Positions 8,830 through 17,307 of a DNA stretch of 64,000 nt are shown here, piece after piece. Numbering within the stretch: position 1 is the stretch's first letter; every line of letters begins with the position of its first letter. Both the position numbers and the translations under genes were made by a program. The notes under the pieces are model-generated. The model worked only from the letters and a program-made list of their open reading frames with translations, made no database searches and was not told the origin of the DNA. The stretch comes from Thiodiazotropha sp040791665 (lineage in GTDB: Bacteria > Pseudomonadota > Gammaproteobacteria > Chromatiales > Chromatiaceae), in contig JBFNNX010000010.1 of the NCBI GenBank assembly GCA_040791665.1, positions 186,001-250,000 on the forward strand, in the 5' to 3' direction.

Positions 8830-9696
8830 GTGAGATTGAGTGTTGAACAATTTCGTGCCTGGGACCGGAAATGTGTGACCCTGCTGGGTATGTCCGGTGT
8901 CGGTAAGACCCGCCTGTCGAATCTACTCAGACAGAAGGAGTGGTTTCACTATTCGGGAGACTACCGTATCGGTACCCGCTATCTTGACGAACCCATTCTC
9001 GACAGTATCAAAGAGCAGGCCATGAGTGTGCCCTTACTGCGTGATCTGTTGCGCTCGGATTCGATCTTTATCCGCAACAACATCACATTCCACAACCTGA
9101 AACCGGTCTCCACCTTTCTCGGAATGCTTGGCAATCCGGAGCTGGGCGGGATGCCTCTGACCGAATTCAAGCGGCGTCAGAGTCTGCATCGTCAGGCTGA
9201 GATCGCCGCCATGTACGATGTGCCGAGCTTCATTCGTAAGTCGCGTATGATCTATGGCTATTCGCATTTTATCAATGATGTGGGTGGTAGCTTGTGCGAA
9301 CTTGATGAACCGGGCTTGTTGGAGTATCTCGCCGAGTACTCGCTGATTCTTTACATCAAGGCTTCCGAGGAGGATGAGGCGGCACTTATTGCACGCTCCG
9401 TGTCTCATCCTAAACCACTCTATTATCGAGAGGCGTTCCTAGACGACCACCTGGCTGAGTACATGCGCATCAATGAGTTGGAGTATGTTTCGCTAATTGA
9501 TCCGTTTGACTTTACGCGCTGGGTATTTCCGCGTTTGTTTCGTGCCCGGATACCGCGATATGAGGCAATCGCCCGTGATTATGGCTATACAGTGACGACT
9601 CAGGAGCTGTCCATGGTCACCAGTGAATCGGATTTCCTGCAACTGCTTGAGGAAGTCATCGACAGGGAATCCAGTGCTCAGTCCGTAGCGCTTTGA
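8830..9696 (+). CDS. P-loop ATPase/kinase-like protein of unknown function upstream of the metA-like gene
   Basis: About 288 residues from the chosen GTG. A Walker A motif is visible near the N-terminus (TLLGMSGVGKTRLS). No ABC, AAA or kinase signature beyond this is obvious to me, so the substrate is unknown. The region FLGMLGNPELGGMPLTEFKRRQ followed by LHRQAEIAAMYDVPSFIRK looks well ordered and may be diagnostic. The frame is open upstream to a GTG at 8716, with an internal ATG at about 8743. I prefer 8830 because GGAG lies ten bases before it and it puts the P-loop at the usual distance from the N-terminus. It ends 13 bases before the metA-like start, so the two are probably one operon. 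Confidence 0.6.
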   Translation: MRLSVEQFRAWDRKCVTLLGMSGVGKTRLSNLLRQKEWFHYSGDYRIGTRYLDEPILDSIKEQAMSVPLLRDLLRSDSIFIRNNITFHNLKPVSTFLGMLGNPELGGMPLTEFKRRQSLHRQAEIAAMYDVPSFIRKSRMIYGYSHFINDVGGSLCELDEPGLLEYLAEYSLILYIKASEEDEAALIARSVSHPKPLYYREAFLDDHLAEYMRINELEYVSLIDPFDFTRWVFPRLFRARIPRYEAIARDYGYTVTTQELSMVTSESDFLQLLEEVIDRESSAQSVAL

Positions 9697-9709
9697 ATGG
9701 GGGATCGCC

Positions 9710-10777
9710 ATGCCTTTGGTTGCACATACTGAACTACCAACCTTCAACCGCCTGCGACAGGAGGGGCAGAATGTCCTCTCGCCGGACAGAGCGACGCATC
9801 AGCATATACGCGAGCTGCATATCGGCTTGTTGAATATGATGCCCGACAGCGCGATTGAGGCAACAGAACGGCAATTTTTCCGTTTGGTGGGAGAGGCCAA
9901 TCCTATCGCTCAGTTCTTTGTCCATCCGTTCACCCTCGATGAATTGCCGCGCAGTGAAAAGGCCAAGGCGCATATCGATTCCTACTACGAGACCTTCGAC
10001 CAGATCAAACAGGATGGCCTGGATGCATTGATCATAACCGGTGCCAATGTGACACACCCGGATCTGGCCCAAGAGGCATTCTGGCAGCCCCTGACCGAGG
10101 TTGTGGACTGGGCCTATGACAATGTGACCTCCGTACTCTGCTCCTGCCTGGCGACCCACGCGGTTATCCAATCCCATCATGGTCAGAAACGTACCCATAT
10201 GGGGGACAAACTCTGGGGTGTCTATAGCCACCGGGTTATGGATCCGAAACACCCCCTGGTGAACGATGTCAATACCCGCTTCGATGTGCCGCACTCCCGT
10301 TTCAACCAGATTACCCGGGAGCAATTCCAACAGGCCGGACTCAAGGTCTTGGCGGAGAGTGAAGAGGGGGGTGTCCATCTGGCTGTCAGTCAGGATGGCC
10401 TGAGGGTGGTCTACTTCCAGGGGCATCCTGAATATGACACCATCAGCCTTCTTAAAGAGTATAAAAGAGAGGTTACACTCTATTTCAACCGTATGCGCGA
10501 GGATTATCCTCCCTTTCCGGATAACTATTTTTCACTGCGCAATCAGGCGATTTTCAATGAGTATCGTGAACATCTCGAACAGGCCATGTCGAGACAGAAG
10601 CCTATGCCGGTCTTTCCCGAGGTGTTGGTTACCGATACGCTGGACAATACCTGGCACGATACGGCTGAAGCGGTTATCGGAAATTGGATCGGATTGGTCT
10701 ACCAAATCACCCACCGTGACCGGAACATCCCTTTCATGGAGGGCGTAGACCCCGATAATCCACTCGGTTTGACATAG
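9710..10777 (+). CDS. metA: MetA-family homoserine O-acyltransferase, divergent
   Basis: 355 residues, slightly longer than the usual 300-310. The catalytic triad aligns with the MetA family: nucleophile Cys146 in CSCLATHA, His239 and Glu241 in YFQGHPEYD. LLNMMPDSAIEATERQF matches the N-terminal signature of homoserine O-succinyltransferase. The enzyme activates homoserine for methionine synthesis in the cytoplasm. The acyl-donor region usually read as TGAP(L/V)(G/E) is TGANVTHPDL here, and the nucleophile elbow is SCLATHA rather than CWGAQA. I therefore cannot say whether succinyl-CoA or acetyl-CoA is used, and a related acyltransferase activity is possible. A GGGGGA lies just before the ATG. 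The stop is two bases from the end of the convergent DUF1501 gene. Confidence 0.82.
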   Translation: MPLVAHTELPTFNRLRQEGQNVLSPDRATHQHIRELHIGLLNMMPDSAIEATERQFFRLVGEANPIAQFFVHPFTLDELPRSEKAKAHIDSYYETFDQIKQDGLDALIITGANVTHPDLAQEAFWQPLTEVVDWAYDNVTSVLCSCLATHAVIQSHHGQKRTHMGDKLWGVYSHRVMDPKHPLVNDVNTRFDVPHSRFNQITREQFQQAGLKVLAESEEGGVHLAVSQDGLRVVYFQGHPEYDTISLLKEYKREVTLYFNRMREDYPPFPDNYFSLRNQAIFNEYREHLEQAMSRQKPMPVFPEVLVTDTLDNTWHDTAEAVIGNWIGLVYQITHRDRNIPFMEGVDPDNPLGLT

Positions 10778-10779
10778 GA

Positions 10780-12423
10780 TTAGACAAAAAGATCGGCATA
10801 GGCCGATGCGTAGTCTGCCCCAGTCCGAAAATTCACCAGGTTCGGAAATAGTGACTGCATCAGGGCGTCATCGACGCCGAACCACCGGGCAATCGCGGCA
10901 TTGATCTGATCCTGAGCGGTGGTGGGAATGTATCGTCCCATATCCCCGTAATCATCGGTACCGCCGAGACGCAGATCGGGAAGGGTGCCAAACAGTTTTC
11001 CGCCATCCAGGCTGCCTGGCGAGTGATCACCAACACCGCCCATCACGAGCTGGTTGGATGCCCAGGCATGATCGGTGCCATCCCCGTTATTTGTCAGGGT
11101 CCGGCCGAAATCCGACATTGTGAATGTAGTGACCTGCTGTGCGTAACCAAGCTCCTCCATCGCCTTCTGAAACTTCCACAGGGCAAGGCTCAATTCCCGC
11201 AATAGCAGCGAGTGGTGTTCCGCTTGACTGGCATGTGTATCAAATCCACCCAATCGGACGAGGAAAATCTGCCTATTGTAACCCGGTCCCAGGATACCCG
11301 AAGCACCCATGTGGATCATCTTTGTCACTGAAGCAAGCTGCTTGATCAATGCTCCGTCGATATTTTTGGAAAAACCCAATTGCCGATTGGTCGGCATAGA
11401 AAACAACTCCTGGCCGTAAGAATCGGGTGTGGTAAGATCGATGTGGGTTGTCTGCCAACTGCTATTCAGATAATCAAACGTAGATAATGATTTCAGTAAC
11501 AGGCGGTTGTAGAGACCTTTGAAATAATCTCCGGTGCTTGTCGTGTTCAAGGCATTGAAATTGAGTCTTCCAGTATCGCCTTGTACGCCTGCCAGTGCCT
11601 TGAACAGCGCACGCCGGTCATCTCTGTCACGACTGACACCGGTTTTCAGGTGACCGATGCTGGGCGGTTTATCGGTCTTCATTACCAGGGGGGAAGTGCT
11701 TCTGCCGACCATCATGAGATCATTGTTGAAATAGGACAGGTTGAGACCCACTGGATTGCCGCCGTTGACGCCATTCCAGGCATCCGCGATACGTCCCGCC
11801 CAGCCGATATGGCCAAGATCATTGGCTTGCCCTGTTTGCAGTTCTCTTTGCTGGTGGTCGTGCGCGAAAAGGAATTTCGGCAGTTCGGCGCTGCCGGCGA
11901 TGATATCGGTGCGGTTCACCGGTTCGACCAAGGTGCCTGTATTAGCCACGATGCTAACCCGATTATCGACAATCAGTTGGGCCAGTTCCGGCATTACACC
12001 GTTCACGGCGAGATCGATTCCTTTGCCGGTCAATGGATAGAGGCCCCGTGTATAGGCGGTGCTTTGATGTTGATTCACGTTATAGGGGTTGGCGCTGCCC
12101 GCTCCCAGACTGCTCCGGTTCAGATTCGTGTTGGCGGTTGTCACCGAGGTGAGGTCAAGATCTCTATCTGCCACTGCCAGATCTCTTCGGACGGAGGCAT
12201 AATCCATGTAACCTTTTCCCGTGGTGCCGCCATAGGGAATCAACATGTTGAACGTGTCGTTGCCGCCATAGAGAAAGATGCAGACCAGTGCCTTGTAGTC
12301 TGAAAAGGTCGGTGCAGCGGCCAGGCACGGCCTGGTATATGAGAGTTGGCCGAGGGGGGCAAGCAGGCCGAGACCTCCCATGACCGTGGCGTGTTTTAGA
12401 AAATCCCTGCGATGCATCACCAT
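10780..12423 (-). CDS. DUF1501 family protein with Tat signal
   Basis: 547 residues. The N-terminus MHRRDFLKHATVMGGLGLLAP is a twin-arginine signal followed by a hydrophobic stretch and an Ala-rich cleavage region, so the folded protein is exported to the periplasm or beyond. The body matches DUF1501 (FLYGGNDTFNMLIPY, GGFDTHASQAEHH, TMSDFGRTLTNNGDGTDHAWASNQLVMGG), a family related to sulfatase/alkaline-phosphatase folds and of unknown function. It starts 28 bases after the DUF1800 gene, with which DUF1501 is often paired, so they form an operon. It ends two bases from the convergent metA-like gene. TAAGAGA precedes the ATG. Confidence 0.85.
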   Translation of the reverse strand: MVMHRRDFLKHATVMGGLGLLAPLGQLSYTRPCLAAAPTFSDYKALVCIFLYGGNDTFNMLIPYGGTTGKGYMDYASVRRDLAVADRDLDLTSVTTANTNLNRSSLGAGSANPYNVNQHQSTAYTRGLYPLTGKGIDLAVNGVMPELAQLIVDNRVSIVANTGTLVEPVNRTDIIAGSAELPKFLFAHDHQQRELQTGQANDLGHIGWAGRIADAWNGVNGGNPVGLNLSYFNNDLMMVGRSTSPLVMKTDKPPSIGHLKTGVSRDRDDRRALFKALAGVQGDTGRLNFNALNTTSTGDYFKGLYNRLLLKSLSTFDYLNSSWQTTHIDLTTPDSYGQELFSMPTNRQLGFSKNIDGALIKQLASVTKMIHMGASGILGPGYNRQIFLVRLGGFDTHASQAEHHSLLLRELSLALWKFQKAMEELGYAQQVTTFTMSDFGRTLTNNGDGTDHAWASNQLVMGGVGDHSPGSLDGGKLFGTLPDLRLGGTDDYGDMGRYIPTTAQDQINAAIARWFGVDDALMQSLFPNLVNFRTGADYASAYADLFV

Positions 12424-12451
12424 ATGCTGATCTCTTACTTGGAGTTACGGG

Positions 12452-15274
12452 CTATTTTTGAATCATGTAGCTGCTGGAGGTGGCAATCATTGTGATTGCA
12501 TCACGTATCAGTGTGCGTGCCTCCGCGAATGGTCTACTGTGGTTGGCGCCGGCACTTGCCAGGAGATAGTGCTTGAGTGCGGACCTGAATTCGGGGGACA
12601 TCTGTCCGCCCAACAACAGCAGATCGAGGTGGTCGAGTAGGGCGTCAACGGCATTAGCCTTGGGTGTATTACCGTGACTATCCAGAGATGTGTCGTTGAT
12701 CGATGCAAAGTCCCTGTTGTTGTCTCCCTCGAGAGCTTGTTCGAAAAGAGATATCTCCGTATCTAAATTGGTCAAGAATACATTTTCTGAATAGTAGTTG
12801 AATGAGGCGCCGAATTCGGCCAGGGTCTCATCCGCAATGTGGATAATGTGATTTTTTTCGAATCTGTTGAGCAGGCTGAAAACCAGGTTGCTGTATTCAA
12901 TCAGCATTTGATCTGTCTGTATCTGCAGTTCCGGCGCCACTAGATTGTGGATAACAAAACGGTTGTCTCGCGGGATATGGCTGGGGCTGTAAAAGTTGAA
13001 CACCGAGGGGGAGCGCAGTGGTCCTTGCCCCAATATCCTCTGGGGCGACCTGAACCAATAGACACCGTTCATCGCGACTCCGCTTTGGCTGTTCCAGCCA
13101 TTTAACGATGTAGTGTCGACAGCTCGAAGCAGTTGGGTTATCGCCAGCAGGGGCTCCTTTGCCTTGCCATAGGACGGATCGGTCAAATAACGATCATCCC
13201 GTGCTTCAGGGTCGATAAGAACGGCGCGCACTACCGCCCTAAGGTCACCTTTCACGCCATTACCGTTATTGTTGAAAACCCGTGCCACCCGGGCCAGGTA
13301 GGCTGGGGATGGATTGGAGGTGACAAGCCGTTGGATAAGGTGTCTGCTGACATGGGGAGCAACATTCGGATGGTTAAACAGAACATCCAACGCACTATCA
13401 AGTCCACTCCGATCGCTCCCCGAATCGAGGGAGAGCGTCTGCCCCAATACCGTGACATATCCATCTCCGCCGGTGACTGACTCGTTTTCATGTTGTTCGG
13501 CATGAAACACCATGGGGCGAGTATAGTCTCCATCTCGACTGCTCACTCTTCCGAATCTGTTGTTACTTGCCAGATCCCAGCCCGTCATTACCTTGGCTAA
13601 TTCCTCGATGTCGTTTTGAGTGTATGTGGGGATTAAGTCGCTACCGGGATCCGGATAGCTGTTACTGTTGGCGTCACGATTAGGGCTGCCATCCAGGTTC
13701 AACTCATAAAGTCCGATGGAGAATAACTGGATGACTTCACGGGCGAAGTTTTCATCGGGTCGCGAACCAGTGGAGGGATTGGCCTTGCTGTTGCCTTGGT
13801 GTGATAGATAGACACCCATGGTCGGGCTTCGGGCAATATCACCCAGTAATGTCCGGTAGTTTCCAAATGCATGCTCCGCTAATAGATCATAGTAGGCAGC
13901 CAAGGCCTCACCACGGGATTTCAGGATCGGTACACTATCGGAGGTAACCAGCAACTGACTCAGTGCATAGGCGACACGTTGACGCAGCTGATCGGAGCCG
14001 ACCTCGCTACCGGGGTTCGATGCCGAACCCAGGGCATTTTCCCACCATGCTGCCATCTGGTAATCCAATGCTGATCGGTCGCCGATTGCTTCATTGAAAA
14101 CACCGGTGACGAGCCAATCGTTACCGGGCTCTGCCCGCAAGGCGATTTCGCGGGTGCGTTGCAGGTGGGTCAGCCAACCATCGCTGGTGCTGGTATATGC
14201 GGATCGCATGGAGAGCTGATTATCGATCCAAGCTACCACGCCCAGCTGTTTAACGCTTTCGATTTCATCCAGTGTGGGACCGTACGTAGCTTGTAACAAA
14301 AGACGGTGGGCCATGCTATCCGTCACCGGCCTCTGTTCCACGACGGTGATGACGAATCGGTTTTCAATACTCAGTTCTCCATCATCGACCGAGATCGCTA
14401 CCGGATAGGTATTTCCCAGATCAGCCCAAGAGGGCTGTCCGGACAAGGTATGTGTATCGGCTGAGAAATGTAACCAATAAGGAAGGTCGGAGACCGCATA
14501 GCTCAAATCATCGCCATCAGGGTCCTCCGCTTCAACGGATAGCTCGTAGAGTGTGTCAATGGGCAGTTGGATATTGTCGCCTTGGCGGGTAAATCTGGGT
14601 GGTTGGTTAACAGGCGTAATGGTGATAGAGACATTTGCGTTGGGAGAAAGGGTATTCCCGTCACTGATGATATAGCTGAAACTGTCAGCGGTTGTATTTG
14701 AACCGTCATGACGATAGGTAACAGTTCCATCGGCTTCCAATGTAACAACGCCATGTCTGGGATCGTCCAGGGTTTCGATTCTGAGTGGCTCATTCTCTGC
14801 ATCAGAATCGTTGACCAGCAGGTCGAGGGAAACAGCTCCGCCTCTGGTCACTGTGGCTTGGTCATCCACTGCAACCGGTGGTTGGTTGGTGGTTGGGGCT
14901 GTTGTATTGTCCTCGGTCAAATAGGGTGGAATTAAAATCGTCAGTTGTACCCGGGCAGGTGCGGAATAGGAAGCGCCATCATAGGTATAATAGGTGAAAC
15001 TATCCGTGTCAGCTGTTGAGCCGTCATGCTGATAAACGATCAGTCCGCCGTCTTGGATGACTATGGTTCCGTGAGATGGAGGTATATCGGCTACTACGAC
15101 AAGCGGATCATGATCCTTGTCCCGGTCGTTCTGTAACACATCGATAGTTGCGCTTTTGCCCTGACTGAGGATGGTGTTATCGTCAGCCGCTATCGGTGCG
15201 GTATTTTCATCCATGCATCCGCTCAGGAAGACGGATAATAGGATAAACAGTACTGGTTTGACAGATTTCGACAC
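12452..15274 (-). CDS. DUF1800 domain lipoprotein with N-terminal Ig/cadherin-like repeats
   Basis: 940 residues. A lipoprotein signal peptide ends in LSGC (Cys about 20). Two cadherin/VCBS-like repeats follow (AADDNTILSQGKSATIDVLQ and AVDDQATVTRGGAVSLDLL), then a putative-Ig module (PPRFTRQGDN to ENRFVITV, about 225 to 312). The C-terminal 600 residues are DUF1800 (HRLLLQATYGPTLDEIE, NFAREVIQLFSIGLYELN, RSPQRILGQGPLRSPSVFNFY). DUF1800 and DUF1501 proteins are co-encoded in many bacteria but their function is unsettled; export and cell-surface polymer handling are common guesses. The start is a GTG at 15274 with a poorly spaced GGAAG in front, so it could be off by a few codons. Confidence 0.82.
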   Translation of the reverse strand: MSKSVKPVLFILLSVFLSGCMDENTAPIAADDNTILSQGKSATIDVLQNDRDKDHDPLVVVADIPPSHGTIVIQDGGLIVYQHDGSTADTDSFTYYTYDGASYSAPARVQLTILIPPYLTEDNTTAPTTNQPPVAVDDQATVTRGGAVSLDLLVNDSDAENEPLRIETLDDPRHGVVTLEADGTVTYRHDGSNTTADSFSYIISDGNTLSPNANVSITITPVNQPPRFTRQGDNIQLPIDTLYELSVEAEDPDGDDLSYAVSDLPYWLHFSADTHTLSGQPSWADLGNTYPVAISVDDGELSIENRFVITVVEQRPVTDSMAHRLLLQATYGPTLDEIESVKQLGVVAWIDNQLSMRSAYTSTSDGWLTHLQRTREIALRAEPGNDWLVTGVFNEAIGDRSALDYQMAAWWENALGSASNPGSEVGSDQLRQRVAYALSQLLVTSDSVPILKSRGEALAAYYDLLAEHAFGNYRTLLGDIARSPTMGVYLSHQGNSKANPSTGSRPDENFAREVIQLFSIGLYELNLDGSPNRDANSNSYPDPGSDLIPTYTQNDIEELAKVMTGWDLASNNRFGRVSSRDGDYTRPMVFHAEQHENESVTGGDGYVTVLGQTLSLDSGSDRSGLDSALDVLFNHPNVAPHVSRHLIQRLVTSNPSPAYLARVARVFNNNGNGVKGDLRAVVRAVLIDPEARDDRYLTDPSYGKAKEPLLAITQLLRAVDTTSLNGWNSQSGVAMNGVYWFRSPQRILGQGPLRSPSVFNFYSPSHIPRDNRFVIHNLVAPELQIQTDQMLIEYSNLVFSLLNRFEKNHIIHIADETLAEFGASFNYYSENVFLTNLDTEISLFEQALEGDNNRDFASINDTSLDSHGNTPKANAVDALLDHLDLLLLGGQMSPEFRSALKHYLLASAGANHSRPFAEARTLIRDAITMIATSSSYMIQK

Positions 15275-15743
15275 TTCCGTTTCTCGCTGCTTGGTGGATT
15301 CTGCAGTGGTTGCAATGGCAACCAGGAATCGTGTACTTGATCGTTCGTTAGCGCCAAGAATAGGAGTTTATGGGCCAGGAAATTGAGTATTGCTTCAAAT
15401 TTTATCTGTTTGTATCCGGCTCAGTGGTGAGTAGAGGGCAGTTATGCGAATGCCACAATAATATGACACTGTTCGTTATCTGCAGGCTGATAACTAGACC
15501 TTGTCTAGATCCTGGTTGTTGCGGTAGCGTCATCTACCCATTGAAGCGTATCGGCCTGGCCTTCTGCATAGCTGAGTCAGCCTCTCGAGTGAGGTTAATA
15601 GCAGCCCCGGCCTTTTCAGGCGCAACAGCGCCGATTGGATTAGTGTTTACAGGCCCTAGTTAGACGATGTCTTTGAACAAGACATAAGGGTATTCGGGAA
15701 TCTCTATCCGGTCGCGCGACTGCTACAATCATTCGCTGGAAAA
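15275..15743. other. Intergenic region with a repeat half-copy
   Basis: About 470 bases between the DUF1800 start and tRNA-Asp. It contains one end of the 25-bp-TIR repeat family (15609-15660) and otherwise no gene I can support. The promoter of the DUF1800-DUF1501 operon should lie near its left end. Confidence 0.5.
15609..15660 (+). repeat. Single-ended copy of the 25-bp-TIR MITE-like repeat
   Basis: The stretch TTTTCAGGCGCAACAGCGCC leads into ATTGGATTAGTGTTTACAGG and CCCTAGT. It is a close match to one end of the element at 47677-47818, allowing for strand and a few changes. No matching inverted end is found to its left, so this is a half or decayed copy. Confidence 0.7.
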
Positions 15744-15820
15744 TGGCGGAGCGGACGGGACTCGAACCCGCGACCCCCGGCGTGACAGGCCGGTATTCTA
15801 ACCAACTGAACTACCGCTCC
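15744..15820 (-). tRNA. tRNA-Asp (anticodon GTC)
   Basis: A complete 77-base tRNA cloverleaf lies on the minus strand. It has the acceptor stem GGAGCGG/CCGCTCC, discriminator G and an encoded CCA, the D-arm AGTTCAGTTGGTTAGAAT, anticodon GTC (bases 15784-15786) in loop CTGTCAC, and the T-arm GGTTCGAGTCC. The GTC anticodon reads Asp codons. It is a single isolated tRNA between protein genes. Confidence 0.97.
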
Positions 15821-15861
15821 ATAGTTGAGAGCGCGATAGTTTAAGGTTTTTCGCGCTCAGG

Positions 15862-16668
15862 TCAACTAAAACCTTGCAACCAGGAGCGCCAGGCTTCAAA
15901 CAGTCTTTGGTTGGCCGCAGCAACCGCCATCCGTGGCCGTAGTCCGAGGTCAATCCGAGTCGGCGCTTCGGCCGCTGTATCGCCCAGCCTGAAATGTCCG
16001 CCGGCTTCGCGAAATATCAGTGTGCCTGCCGCATAGTCCCAAAGTCTTGCGCCACCATGCAGATAGAGCTGCAGTCGCCCTGCCGCCAGCCAACACCAGT
16101 CGAGCGCCACACTGCCGATACTGCGTTGGGAACGGTAGGGAGGGGCGGTTGCCAATTGACTGGCCAGCACAGGAGCGAGCCGTTTGAAATCGACCATCGC
16201 TACACACTCTTGCAGTTGATCTGCCGCGCAGCTGAGTGTCAGCCTGTGCTGATTTAACCAGGCTCCGGAACCCTTCACGGCATGAAAAAGCTCATCCCTC
16301 ACCGGGTCGTAGATGATCCCGATTTGTACCTCTCCATTGACAAGGTAGGCCAGAGAGACGGCAAAACAGGGCATGCCTGATACATAGTTGGCAGTGCCAT
16401 CCAGTGGGTCAAGGCACCAAAAACCCCTATTTTCGTCGTTTAATATTGCTGTCTGAAGGTCTGCCGGCATCTCCTCACCCAAAAGCGGAATCTCGGGGTA
16501 GAGATGTTTCAAACGGGTCATAATACGCCGCTGCATGGCCAGATCCGCCTGGGTAACAAGGCTACCGTCTGCCTTGATCCGGCGTTCGCAGCGGTTGAAT
16601 CGGGGTGTCAGTTCCGATTGAGCGCTTTCAACAAGCAATTCACACAGTAGCTTGATGTCAATAGTCAT
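15862..16668 (-). CDS. Inositol monophosphatase family phosphatase
   Basis: 268 residues, the normal length for the family. The metal-binding motifs are present: LGEEM, LDPLDGTANY and, near the C-terminus, GARLWDYAAG. These coordinate magnesium for hydrolysis of small phosphomonoesters. In bacteria such paralogues act on inositol phosphate, histidinol phosphate, fructose-1,6-bisphosphate or 3'-phosphoadenosine nucleotides, and sequence alone does not settle which. The protein is cytoplasmic. It lies just downstream of tRNA-Asp in the reverse direction and is transcribed divergently from the small membrane protein at 16777. Confidence 0.85.
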   Translation of the reverse strand: MTIDIKLLCELLVESAQSELTPRFNRCERRIKADGSLVTQADLAMQRRIMTRLKHLYPEIPLLGEEMPADLQTAILNDENRGFWCLDPLDGTANYVSGMPCFAVSLAYLVNGEVQIGIIYDPVRDELFHAVKGSGAWLNQHRLTLSCAADQLQECVAMVDFKRLAPVLASQLATAPPYRSQRSIGSVALDWCWLAAGRLQLYLHGGARLWDYAAGTLIFREAGGHFRLGDTAAEAPTRIDLGLRPRMAVAAANQRLFEAWRSWLQGFS

Positions 16669-16776
16669 GGTTGTAGTTTACTGTCAATACACAGGTTGCG
16701 TAATATCAACGCCATTTTTGCCTAATCGTGTCATAGTCGATCACCGTGTGATCGGATGTCCGGGAGATAACATACA

Positions 16777-17277
16777 ATGATTTTCGATATCGAAGAGTCG
16801 GTTCGCAAGCGTGCCAAGACACCTCATGAACTGTCCATGCTGAATCTGGTGGGTTGTCACTTGATCGCCGCACCCGCCGCAATCGTACTCGATATCGGTT
16901 TCCTGGGATTTCTGATCCCATTGTTGCTTTCATTCTCCGTTATAGGCTTCATCTGGTATCGTGCCGGCGTTGAAACCGCGCCCGGAGATTGGTTTGTCAC
17001 TGCCCATTGGCGCCTCTCAGCCAATCGTACCCGTATCTTGATAATTGGATATACCATCAGCGCTGTCATATTGGGGATGGCATTGCTTGCCACGAGCGGC
17101 AGTTCGAAAGGTGATATCATGATGGTCGCGATTACGCGTGTTGCCGTGGTGCCGACGCTGATTACAGTCATGATCTGCTTTGTGCTGGAATCGGGCTCCA
17201 TCTATCAGGCTGGCAGAGGAGAAGTGCCTGATGGCATCGTCAAGCGCATGCCGCCGCCCGAAACACTTCCCGTATAG
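16777..17277 (+). CDS. Small integral membrane protein of unknown function
   Basis: 166 residues with about four hydrophobic segments (around residues 22-40, 42-60, 90-112 and 124-145). The N-terminus is charged (EESVRKRAKTPHE) and the C-terminal tail Pro-rich. GGGAGATAA lies just before the ATG. I do not recognise a family, and the gene is not obviously in an operon; it converges with the GGDEF/EAL gene at 17308. Confidence 0.65.
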   Translation: MIFDIEESVRKRAKTPHELSMLNLVGCHLIAAPAAIVLDIGFLGFLIPLLLSFSVIGFIWYRAGVETAPGDWFVTAHWRLSANRTRILIIGYTISAVILGMALLATSGSSKGDIMMVAITRVAVVPTLITVMICFVLESGSIYQAGRGEVPDGIVKRMPPPETLPV

Positions 17278-17307
17278 GTTGTTCGATACCGACTCGGCTG
17301 AGTCCCC

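Noticed and set aside
9734..10426. 230-codon open frame on the minus strand
   Set aside because: Antisense to the metA-like gene, whose catalytic triad is intact.
11581..12303. Long open frame (240 codons) on the plus strand
   Set aside because: It runs antisense inside the DUF1501 gene and has no ribosome binding site or recognisable domain.
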